The notes under the pieces were generated by a model. It did not search any database. It saw only the letters and a list, made by a program, of their open reading frames with translations, and was not told the origin of the DNA. This document shows positions 22,371 to 32,351 of a stretch of 64,000 nt of DNA, one piece after another. Source of the stretch: Gnetum montanum (lineage: Eukaryota > Streptophyta > Gnetopsida > Gnetales > Gnetaceae); NCBI GenBank assembly GCA_015680685.1, contig MNCI01020297.1:585684-649683 (forward strand), in the 5' to 3' direction. Every line of letters starts with the position of its first letter. The first letter of the stretch is position 1. A program made the position numbers and the translations under genes.

Positions 22371-23440
22371 AATGTACCTCATGTGAAAGGTATGAGTGAT
22401 TTTGCTTTATATGAGCATGATGTTGATTTTAGGCAAGTTTAGAGAAGCCTCAAAGATTTTTTGATGAATAGGATAGACCAATGGAGGTACTATCATATTC
22501 AAAATGAACTATTATTTAAGAACGAAAAGGTATGTGTTCCTAATTATGATTTTAGGAAAAAGATTTTGTTTGAAAAGCATTGTAGTGGCATGGAAGGTTA
22601 CAGGGGTAGGGATAAAACATTGGAACTTGTGTCTAGGCACTAGTTTTGGCCTAGTATGGTAACAAAAGTTTCAAAATTTGTGTAGGCACTATTTTTGGCC
22701 TAGTATGGTAACAAAAGTTTCAAAATTTGTGAAGACACTATTTTTGGCCTAGTATGGTAACAAAAGTTTCAAAAATGTTAGAAGTTCAAAGAAGGTAATA
22801 GAGTGGATGGATACTATATGTCTTTGCCAATTCCTAAAGGTCCATGGGAAAGTATGTTAATGGAGTTGGTGAGTGGTATTCCAAAGACCAAGAGTGGGAA
22901 CAATGCAATTTTTATTGTTGTGGGTAGGTTCTCCAAAATGGCACATTTTATTCCATGCAAGAGGGTGAGTGATGCCTCTCATGTTGCAAATTTATTTTTC
23001 CAACATGTTGTGAAGTTGCATAGTATTCCTTTGAATATTGATAGTAATAGAGAATCAAAGTTTACAAATCATTTTTTGGGGTCCCTTTGGAAGATTTTAG
23101 GGAAAAAGTTAAATTTTTCTAGTGCATATCATCCACAATCTGATGGTCAAACGAAGGTGGTAAATAAATCCTTCCTAAACATAATGAGATGTTTGTGTGA
23201 TGGATAGCCAAAAAAGTGGGAAAGCTTGTTGTGTCATGCTANTTTGAAGAAGAAGTGGTTGAGGGTTGTTAAATTCTTCAAATTGAAAGCTAAGAAGATG
23301 GGGCCTTTCAAAATCAAGGCTAAGATTAATGATAATGATTTTGAGATTGATTTACCAAATGATGTTGATATGTATTTTGTGTTTAATGTTTCATATCTTG
23401 TGCACTATCATGGAACATCTGATAAAAAAACCATATAGGG
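22371..23440 (+). pseudogene. R4 integrase domain with an internal triplication
   Basis: The zinc-binding region (LLFKNEKVCVPN, KILFEKHCSGMEGYRGRDKT, FWPSMVTKVSKF) is disrupted by three 49-bp tandem copies at 22636-22777. The core, open at 22803-23207, contains ESMLMELVSGIP, VVGRFSKMAHFIPC, SNRESKFTNHF and SSAYHPQSDGQTKVVNKSF. The three catalytic residues appear as Glu, Asn and Lys in place of Asp, Asp and Glu. The C-terminal part, 23226-23438, reads GPFKIKAKINDNDFEIDLP. One N is present at 23242. Confidence 0.85.
22636..22777 (+). repeat. three tandem 49-bp copies inside the R4 integrase
   Basis: Units start at 22636, 22685 and 22734 with GGCACTA or GACACTA and contain TTTTGGCCTAGTATGGTAAC. 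They encode the FWPSMVTKVSKF segment. The period of 49 is not a multiple of three, so each copy shifts the frame. The copies differ by a few bases. Confidence 0.9.
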
Positions 23441-23669
23441 GAGCATCGATGAGTTGAAAGGGACTAATGATCAGTCCAAGCATTCAATGGAGAAGAAGTC
23501 AATCATACTCAAGTGAAGGAAAGATTTTAGCACTCAGGAAGTTAAGAGGCATGAATATTTGATCCATTGGGATGATCAATCTACTGATGATGTTGTATAG
23601 GTCCAAGAGAGCAAACTTGTTGAGTGGGGAATCACTTCTACCCCTACTTGTTCACATGAGTTTACTTTT

Positions 23670-23684
23670 GAAGGGTGGAAAAGT
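23670..23684 (+). other. R4 polypurine tract
   Basis: GAAGGGTGGAAAAGT directly before the 3' LTR, an almost uninterrupted purine run. Confidence 0.75.
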
Positions 23685-24656
23685 TAGTATAGGAACACCT
23701 CTTCAATTCCCTTGTGCTTGTCCTATAAGTTGTTTTTACAAGTTTCATGTTGGGAGAAGACCTAGACATGTGTTTAGTTTTTGTGTGTGTTCCTGTGTTG
23801 AATTTTTATGGTGAATATTCTTGGATATTTTGGCATGTTTAGAGGTGTTTTTGGATTATTTTGATGAGTTTAGAAGGTTCTAGGGTCTATGGGGGCTTGT
23901 TGGTAGGTATCTAGAGGATCCCAGCATCAAAATGAGCACTTCTATTTTTGGCACCTGTAGGATAGATGTCTCCCCTAAAGTGGAGACATCCCAAGTCCAA
24001 AGGAGATGTCTACCAAACATATTAGATGTCTCTCCTGAGAGCAAGGCTCTCACAAGAGATGTCTACATGAAATAAGAGATGTCTATGTTGGCAAAGAAAA
24101 AAAAAAGCTCTAATGAGATAATTGATTAGTAGACACTTGAAAGACACTAGATCCATGTGAGAAACATCTAGGAAGGAAAATAGAATGCTTCCTAAGATTT
24201 TGGATCTTTATAATTATGTATGCATTCATCCATGAGAGAGGAGGAGAGTTGGTATGCAAGGAGAGTTGTGCAAGAGAGAGTGGGTGAGCACCTTGGGCGA
24301 GGAAAATTGGTGATTGCAGCTCCAAGATTAGCATGTGGTGTGTTGATCTATTTTCTATTCTCTTTTATCTCACTTTTGAGTTGAGATCTCAGTCTCAGGT
24401 TGTGAGAGAGGTTTCTATTAGTTTTGTCTCACATTAAGAACAACCATTATGTTGTTGTAGAGCCTCATGTTCTACAATATTGTTTTAGTGTGATAGGTTT
24501 TTGGGTGCTTGTGGGTTGTGTGAACCTTGATGTAATCTTCTAATAATTTAATTGAAGATAGCTAGTTTTCTTATTTTCTATTAATTAAATTTGTCTTGGC
24601 ATTATATCTAGATTTAGTATGTGAAGGTGATTTATTTGTGGAGTAAACCTACTCCA
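23685..24656 (+). repeat. R4 3' LTR
   Basis: It starts TAGTATAGGAACACC and ends CCTACTCCA, followed by the AGGCC duplication. Six AGATGTCT or AGACATC motifs occur in 23961-24092. It is similar to the 5' copy throughout. Confidence 0.85.
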
Positions 24657-25830
24657 AGGCCAAAAATGTTGAAGGTACTAATGAACCTCCTACTATAGTC
24701 AAGGATCTAGCACAATATCAAGTTAGAACAAACAAAGCCTTGAAAAACTTGGCCCATCATGTGGACCAAGTTTGGAATATGATAAATGAAAAGATGACCA
24801 TTACTATTAAGGACATCAAGGGTAATGCTGTCAAGGCTACAACCAAAGAAGTTGCACCACAAGAATGTAGAAAGAGGTATGGTGGCAAGTGTGAAGAAAA
24901 GTTTTCTTATTCTAAAAGCATTTAAGAAGATCTAAATGAGGCTTCCTCATCCTCCTCCAATGCTGAGGGTTCTTGTGAATACTATGTAGACTCTCATGAT
25001 TCTTAGTATTGCTTAGTCATGGCTCACATGATTGATGAGATGGGGTAATCTAGGTTAACTTTGAATCCTAGATTCATCAAAAGGTAAACAAGAAGGATCC
25101 GATACTCTAGTTGTTCATACTATCCTAATGGTTCTTATTTGTAGCCCATGCAATAGTACCAATAGTTACAAACTTCAAATCCTTAGGATGCTGATCCATG
25201 GAATCTTCCTACTCTAATGCAATAATATATGGCACCTCTATCCAATCCTTATTGTTATGATGCCCAAGTAGGTACTTAAAGAAAATGCAATAATGATACC
25301 TCAATAGTACCTATCTTCTTTTAATAATCCTATAAATTGAGCTTCCCAAATGTTGTAGTAGCTTCTACTCCTTAGTCCCATGCAAGAGATACCTAGCGAA
25401 TTGCAACTAGGGAAGGCCAAATCATATAATATTATGTATGGTAATAATCCTTCTTCTATCCATGCATATAAGTAATATTACTAGTAATCTATTAATCTAG
25501 TTATGAGAGAAAGTTGAAGTTACCATGGTAGGAAATTTTACTATAAGTGCATACATGAGAATCATGGGATTGGGTTTATATCCTCCTCTTCACCTTGTAG
25601 AGAGGAAAATCATTTAGGATAGATAAAATCTCACACTTAGGAGGTCTCGATGACCATTCTTTAGCATAATTCAAATGTAATATCTACTTTAGGAATGAGT
25701 TCCATTGCTATGTCTATTGGAGATAGCATGATGACACTTGATGGAGATGTTATTACCATCTCTATGTCTACTATGGCAACATGAACAATTAAAGAATGAT
25801 GTTTTCTCAAAAAGTGACCAGATCCTATCA
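24657..25830 (+). pseudogene. R3 gag relic, 3' part
   Basis: Coding sequence of R3 resumes directly after R4 (NEPPTIVKDLAQYQVRTNKA, then HHVDQVWNMINEKM). An open piece runs 24740-24925. A following segment gives LNPRFIKR, matching R2's LNPRLTRR at about 5190, and then the Tyr/Pro/Gln-rich C-terminal part typical of this gag. Stops are frequent. Joining across R4 restores the expected gag order, which supports the nesting. Confidence 0.5.
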
Positions 25831-25839
25831 ATCTCATGA

Positions 25840-26210
25840 TGGTTATGGAAATTGATGAAAAGGATCATTGTCTAGCTCTCTGTGACTTTAGTTCAAGAGT
25901 TAACCTCATCTAATTGCGGTAGTACCTTGATTGGAAGCTTCCTCTTCTCAAGCATACCAACATTCGGTTGGATTAAGCAAATCAATCATGCACATACCCT
26001 ATAGGATAGGTATGCAATGTAATCACATTTTTTGTAGATTGCTAATATCCCATTGATTTCCTAATGCTTAGGTTAGAAGATAAGGTGGAAGAGGATCTTC
26101 CTATTATAATGGAAAGAGATTGGTTGTGCATTGCAAATTCTAGGTTGGTTTTCCAAGACCTTCACCTTGAGATCGCTAGAAGGGATGAGGTCCAAATGAT
26201 AAACTAGTAC
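25840..26210 (+). pseudogene. R3 protease remnant
   Basis: The active-site region reads ALCDFSSRVNLI, comparable with ALxDSGxxINLIS, so Asp is kept but Ser-Gly is changed. LPLLKHTNIRL and TYPIG follow. In a shifted frame VEEDLPIIMERDWLCIA matches the I-I-L/M-G-R-x-W-L end block. No RT follows; within about 170 bp the sequence reaches the region equivalent to the 3' end of pol. Confidence 0.5.
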
Positions 26211-26369
26211 CTTATTATCCTTCCCAGTATTATTTCACCATGACCATAAGCTGTTCAAATGAGCTAGATAGAGCACTTGATGGGTAATACCTAGTGTACC
26301 ATAATGAATATATTCCATCTCTTAGCATGCTTAATGCTTAATTTACTACTTAAAGACTTCATAGATGAT

Positions 26370-28636
26370 AGACATGGATGAGTCATGGGGAAGATATCCT
26401 CCATACCATTTTAAAATTTTATGTTTATACTATTTTCTTTTTTTAATTAATAAATATTAATGTGTTTAATTAGAATTTTATGCTTTTTGAGCTTAACAGA
26501 TAATAAGTCATGAGATTTTCTCTTTTTTTTTTTTTTTACTTTTTTTATTTATGTGTATTGAAAAACTAGTTAAGATGCTTTATGAATACTCATATAATAA
26601 GTCAATGGTTGATGGATGAGCTATAATTGTGATGATGATTTGAGTATGCCAAATAGGTCAAAAATGGAGATTTGATTGACAAAATGCCCATGCAACAATA
26701 TTCATCGACCAAATTTTCTTCTATCCATTGTTGGTGAACCAAGCTTAGATTCAATGGGGAGTAGGAACTCACCCTATAAGCTATTAAAGCTAATGCTACT
26801 AGAACTATTAGCAAGTAGTGCATCCACACCATAGGGTGTGAGCTCTACAATCCTAGACAAGGTCCTAGTCATTGGTATGGAAAGAGTGTATTATCAAGGG
26901 TCCTTATGATCACTAGATGAGTCTAATCAATGTGACTGGACTAGGATGCACATAGTTCCTTGCCTAGACACCCTAACTAGAAGAGATTTATGATATCATA
27001 AATCTATACATGTCATGTGATGGAGGATGAATTCTCACGTTTGTACAAGTTGAAGACTCCATGTGGTGATATGGTACTCCAAGCATTCCCATGATTTCCA
27101 TGTTCCATCGAAAATCCTCTTCCTATGAAAGAAATGAAAGAAATATATGTGATAAAAATAATGATGAAAAGAAAAGAAAATGTGAAAAAAAAATAAAGAG
27201 AAAATAACAAAGAGGTAATTAGAAGAGAAATATACTTTAAAGCTTATTGATTGTATAAATTGGTATGTTTGCTATGCAAACTGATGTACTAGTTGTTCAC
27301 ACCAAGGTTAAACTAGTGGTTGAACCTATACTTATAAATAATTTCCTCATGTTTAATCTATTTTTCAAATCACTTGATTTCTTATAATATGCAGTTCAAA
27401 ACAATCTCTTCCTCATTCATACCCATGGTAATGAAGGCCTAGAAGTACCTTTCTTTGTGAACCTTAGTAATGTTAATTGCTACTTTCACCCAATTCCCAA
27501 ATTATTGGTTCTAAGGGTTAACAATATTCATCATTAACCCATACCTACTAGATTTGAATCCAAAAAATTTTCTTTTGATGATTATGATATAATGCTTTTT
27601 GTGGGGATGCAGGATCATTAGCATAGCTAATAAAATCAATGAAAGATTTCTAGTAGAGTATAATTTGGAGAACTTATCATGCATATATGCATGGATGAAG
27701 GAAAACCAAAATAAAATCTTGACTTTTGGATGTTTAGTGATATGTTACCTTGATTTGGTTCATACCAATGGTTCGACATAGAACAATCAAGACTATATGG
27801 CATTGGATGTGGTTAGTGTGACCTTGCACTTGAAAGAAATATATAGAGGTTGATCCCTATTGTATAAAAAAGTGGTAGTGAAAGGATGCATTAGTAGATC
27901 TATCATGGAATGTAGGACATGCTTACATTCTACATGAGCTAATTGAATGGTTGGCTATGAATTTGGTGATGTTGCATTCTCTTCCTTTCTCTCTCATCTA
28001 TTATTCATTATTCATCTCTTCTATTCCATTCTTGTCCATGGTTGTGTCTAGAAAGAGGTTAATCAAAAAAATTAGAGAATGAGATTTAGTCATCCAAGGG
28101 GATAGACTCATGTTTGATATTAATGTCTCAATGGTTTTTGAGAATCCATGAGTATCTCATCAATAAGTTTCACAAGGGTAATGAAGGCAAGTTTCTACAC
28201 TAGGAAGGATTTGCTCATGAATCCTTGATGGCTTGACATCATATTTGAATGAGCTAGAGCTTATCTCCTAGTGATGGTAAGGGTTTCATTGCATATGACA
28301 CTTGATTGGTCTTCAAGTCTTATGAGTTTTGAATCTTTATGCTTTAAGATTTGACCATGATAAACTATATTGATTCACTTGAATGGTGGCTAAATTTAAT
28401 TATTTTTTGATGCTACAATCATTCTGCACTTATTCTAAGCTATCTTTTCTAGTCTTTAATTCATGGGATTATAGAAATTGATCAATCAACTCATTTTCCA
28501 TGCTTAATGATGTTGTTAGATGTAAGTTTATAATGCTCTTCTTATCTTAATTTTTATATTTCTTGTAAGTTTAATTCATGATGATTTTGATGAGTGGTAA
28601 ACCTTTTGTGGTGCTTCAGTGATCACAAAAGGTAAG
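26370..28636 (+). other. R3 spacer between protease and accessory ORF
   Basis: AT-rich DNA without a supported gene. It begins with GAGTCATGGGGAAGATATCC, which matches the pol-end sequence of R2 and R5. Poly-T runs occur at 26525-26545 and a Lys/Ser-rich AT stretch at 27120-27210. The interval is cut at 28636 by R5 and continues at 40398. Confidence 0.4.
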
Positions 28637-28693
28637 TGATGAATCGTGGTTTTCCAGGACCTAATATCATATCCTTGATATTAGGTATGCAAT
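28637..28693 (+). repeat. R5 5' LTR, first 57 bp
   Basis: TGATGAATCGTGGTTTTCC at the start matches the 3' LTR start TGATGAATCATGGTTTGCC. It ends GGTATGCAAT, which continues at 31391 with ATCGTAGCTTGG. The 3' LTR reads AGTATTCGATATCATAGCC without a break. Confidence 0.8.
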
Positions 28694-28893
28694 TGTTGGC
28701 ACATTTGGCCATTCCATGGAACAGTAAGACTCATCTTGAACATTATTGTAAGAGTGGGAGAATGTGAATGTATTATTTCATATCATTGGTATGGAATCTA
28801 GGGGTGGCCCAAAATGGTATATTGGTGTGGAAAACAAAGAATACTAGGAATAATCATGATAAATTAGTTTCTACATACAATAGTCCATTAAAA

Positions 28894-28911
28894 ATATATA
28901 TATATATATAT
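28894..28911. repeat. (TA)n microsatellite
   Basis: Nine TA units within R6. Confidence 0.8.
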
Positions 28912-29427
28912 TTGAAAAGAAGGGGGATATACTACCGTAGCACCTTTTTAGTTTCTCAAGGAGGCGGTGATAAGGTTTGAAGGAATAAATAGCAAAAAAA
29001 AATTTGATATGGAGAAACGTTGGTTTGAGCTTCAAAGGATACCAAGGGTGAGAGTTATGGAAATGGAGAAAATATGAGTTGCAATCTCTGAAGAAGTGAA
29101 AATAGTGAAACCAAAAAAATAGAGATCATTTCGTAAGTCATAACGATGCAAGTCGACATTCTAAATTTACTCCGTTGGAAACGCATTCAAATTGCAACCC
29201 TGGTTTAGATGCTCAAAACAATGGTAGGTTTCGAATTTGCAACAAAAAGTAGAGGGAGCAAAAATAAAGTGATGAAAAATAGGAAAAAGCCATAAAATTT
29301 CTCTGAAATCATGGTCCTGCGGTGCTGCACATTCTCAACTCGCTAGAAGAAACGCGTGGTTTCGGTCAGCGCAATGACCCAAACCCTCGTTGTAATAAAA
29401 AAAAATTTCCTGCGACAGGAGGAGCCC

Positions 29428-29960
29428 TTAAGGTTGTTGCTGCCCATTAGAGCTTCGCAGCGGCCCTTCTTTTAATTTTAATAACGAAATCTTCAGTTTC
29501 GGGTTTCTGTTTCGGACCTGCGCACCTTCAACGCCATCATGGACGTTCTCTGAAAGATCTGCAAGGTGCGCACTGCACAGAGGATTTTCAGGTAGTTGCA
29601 AGGTCATTTCGCAACTTACGTTACCCTTTCCTGTGACCGGTGTCTCAAAAAGGAACCTTCCATGGCTTAGAACATTTTCTGGAAAATAATCCACCATGAA
29701 TCCAACCACCGTCATGATTTACAATACTTTGTTGCAGGGATTCTCCAGTTGCAACCTCGCCAAACAGGCCTGGGCTTTCACAAGGAACGCATTTCAAATT
29801 TTTTTTCAGGCGATGAAAAATGACAATCACAAATGTCATTCACCCCTGGAACCTGCAATCTAAAACAATAGCCATGCCCATCGCCGAAGCATTTGATGTC
29901 GCATACCAGTCCACAAAACACGGCAACAAAGACACAAAGGCATACTAAGATAGGTGTCAA
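29428..29960 (-). pseudogene. unrecognised coding-like tract carried by R6
   Basis: Three minus-strand open frames overlap in series: 29778-29960, 29645-29839 and 29428-29715. They look like one coding region with two frame changes. The first starts MTPILVCLCVFVAVFCGLVC, a signal-peptide-like hydrophobic run, followed by a Cys-containing segment. The last is ordinary in composition (LCSAHLADLSENVHDGVEGA). Base composition is visibly richer in G and C than the surroundings. I do not recognise the family. A captured host-gene fragment is possible; chance open frames in a GC-richer block are the alternative. Confidence 0.3.
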
Positions 29961-30193
29961 GAGATATTTTGGGCCAATGCTGGTAAATCGAAGTTGCAGT
30001 TCATCAAAAATAAAAATTTAAATGGTTTGGTGATTAATTCAGCAATGTCACATACGCTAATAGTGTGAAAGACTTACCTTTTAATTATTCCAAGGCTTTA
30101 AAACATTATTTTTTTAAACATTATTATAAGATACAACCCATAACATAATTGTAATATTAATGATAAAATATTTGTAATATTTAGAAATATAAG

Positions 30194-30560
30194 TGTTAGC
30201 ATAAATTCCTCCTAACTTTATGTACAACTTCCTAACTACATAACTTCCCAATTAAATTGGTGATAAATATCTCCTAATTACATGGGTAAGTTGTAACTCC
30301 CTTACTTGGGAGAGAAGTTAGCAAAGATATTTTAAGTATGTAACCACCTTTGAACCCTATAAAAGAGAAGACATTGGGGGCAAGATATCACACTTTTGGA
30401 GAAGACACTTGATACATCACACTTTGGAAGACTACTAGCTAGCACTTGGGCTCTCACTTGGAGACTCACTTTGGCTCTTGGGAAGAGCATTTGCAAAAGA
30501 CATTGTGAAAGATTGCTTGTAAGATGACTGGCTAAAGAAAAGATTTCAGCCTCTTTGTCA
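30194..30560 (+). promoter_or_regulatory. LTR-like promoter block within R6
   Basis: It starts TGTTAGCATAAATTCC and contains CCCTATAAAAGAGAAGAC (TATA at about 30357) followed by repeated ACTTGG/CACTT phrases near 30390-30490, as often seen at the transcribed start of plant LTRs. No second copy is found in R6, so it may be a solo or truncated LTR, or the promoter of R6 itself. Confidence 0.3.
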
Positions 30561-31385
30561 TAGTCCTGTGAATTATTTTTTTTATTTTTTATTTAGTTTA
30601 AATTGTTTAGCTAGTGGTTTAGATAGTATCATCCTTGGCAAGTAATTTTGGGATTTTTAGATTCCTCTTATTATTCTTGTTGCCCGATAGAAAATTTTTG
30701 TTAAAATTTTGCCATAGAAGCACTTGTTTTTAAAAGCCTTAAGAGCATTTTAGTAGTAAATTTTATTATTGTGCAACATATAAGAACTGCTATTGAGATC
30801 ATTGTAAGAGAGCCTCTGCTTGTAGTCATGCTGTTTAACGATTCAATAGTCAAGAGGGTTCAGAAAATATTTGGTATTTTGATGGGACCAGAATAGCTTC
30901 TTTTTATCTTTAAAGTGAATCTCCGTGGTATTTCAATCAGAAATTGTCAAGTCTTTTGAAGGTTCTATTGAATGCAATTTTTGACATCCATTATCTAGCC
31001 AAAATGGAGTCTTGTATGTGATAGTTTACGCAGCAAATTTTTGGTAGTATAGTAGGATTGTCTTGAAGAAATTGCTTATTTGAGCCTTGGAATTTTGAAC
31101 AATTCGTAGATATTGAATTTNATTGAACAAAATAGAAACTCTCAACAACTCACAGTACTTGGCAAAGTTGGCTGAATCTCTTTAAGATAAGTCATTTGTA
31201 GTTTACACACAATGCAATCCTTTCATATTTCATAACCGCACACCGTAACAATACACACACATAATTACATTAACTACGAAGTCTATTTGGAGGTAGCTGG
31301 GCCTTGGTGTTGCCAGAGACCAGCAAGCACCTAAATCCTGTTCGAGGACACTTGTTGGCGGTTGCGTCCCAAACAGTCGCCAACA

Positions 31386-32199
31386 ACAATATCGTAGCTT
31401 GGATAACGATATCAAATACACAATGTCATGATTCCTGTGTAGGCCTATAAATATAGCATTTAGAAGCACAGGAGAAGGGTCACTTGGTAAGTCTTAGGGT
31501 AGATTCTTTTTGTTAGTTTTTAGTTAGTCTTCAGTTCTTTCCCTAGTGCATGCCCGTAGTGTGATGTTTGTAATTGTACGGAACCTTTATTTGAGTGTGA
31601 CATACTTGGACATACACACAACTAGCAATAAAGATCGAGATTACTCCATCATTGCAACATTCACTTAGTCTTTAATTATTTAATTGTTGATTATTATTTA
31701 TTGTTTTCTTAGTTAATATTTCTTTCATTGTCATTTACTATTTCTATTGTTAAATGTGGAATGAGTACATCTTAATCACAAATATTTAAGTATAACAGCC
31801 CTAAACCTAGTAGTGGATCTAGTAGTTCTTTGAGTAATGTGTGCTTGGTAATCCCAGAAGTAGTACACAAAGTCCAAGATGCATACGGATGATTAAGGAT
31901 GGATGTTCATTGCACTTAGGTTAGTTTAGATTTTGTTTCCTATTGCTTATTAGCTTAAATCAAGATTATTTTTCATTGTCTCTAGGAGTATCCTAGTGTT
32001 AGGAATCACATCATAGATCTCATGCTAGACTAAACCATACATGACAAAGAAATTACTAGTCCATGTGGGAAGACAAAAAACTGTGATCAGCGTGTAACTA
32101 TCTAGATGCCACAACTAGTCCATCTATGGAGTTCGACCGGATTGTGCGTACATGCTCATATTTGTATCGTTGAGCGTAGGGGTACCTCACTACTCATCA
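31386..32199 (+). repeat. R5 5' LTR, remaining part
   Basis: It opens with the ACAAT duplication of R6 and continues ATCGTAGCTTGG. It has TATA-like CCTATAAATATAGC at 31445, AATAAAG at 31626 and the end ACTCATCA at 32199. It closely matches 39591-40397. Confidence 0.85.
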
Positions 32200-32218
32200 T
32201 TGACACCATTACTAGGGA
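32200..32218 (+). other. primer-binding site of R5 (tRNA-Asp type)
   Basis: TTGACACCATTACTAGGGA, directly after the LTR. All differences from the tRNA-Asp complement are transitions. Confidence 0.7.
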
Positions 32219-32351
32219 TGGTGCTAGTTATTTAGATTATTTATATCATCTAAAATCACTGTAACAAAGCATTAACAATATATCTCTTTGAAATAAACTA
32301 ATTGCAAATAAGTCACACACAATTCACAAAAATATCTCTCTCACAAGACAA

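Larger units (their letters stand above)
18122..24656 (+). mobile_element. R4: chromovirus-type Ty3/gypsy retrotransposon inserted in R3
   Basis: A full-length dead element of about 6.5 kb. Both flanks carry the same 5 bp, AGGCC (18117-18121 and 24657-24661), a perfect target duplication. The LTRs are 984 and 972 bp. The primer site is of initiator-Met type and a clear polypurine tract precedes the 3' LTR. The gene order gag-protease-RT-RNase H-integrase and RT motifs such as [12 protein letters not shown] and EWLVMQFGLTN are those of plant chromoviruses. All catalytic centres inspected are altered. Confidence 0.9.
28694..31385. mobile_element. R6: 2.69 kb unclassified insertion inside the R5 LTR
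   Basis: The left edge TGTTGGCAC and right edge CGCCAACA form a short inverted repeat. The flanking pentamers are GCAAT (28689-28693) and ACAAT (31386-31390). The uninterrupted 3' LTR of R5 gives the empty site, so the edges are known to within a base or two. Inside are an AT-rich left third with a (TA)n run, a more GC-rich middle (29300-29990) with minus-strand open frames, and a right third with a TATAAAAG promoter-like site. TGTTGG/CCAACA ends and a 5-bp duplication suit an LTR element, but I find no terminal direct repeats and no retroelement protein. Confidence 0.75.

Noticed and set aside
22636-22777. Possible CRISPR-like or satellite array
   Set aside because: Only three units with no spacers, lying within an integrase gene; it is a local tandem duplication.
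28694-31385. Interpretation of R6 as an ordinary LTR retrotransposon
   Set aside because: The ends and 5-bp duplication fit, but the first and last few hundred bases are not direct repeats and no gag or pol motif was found, so it is left unclassified.
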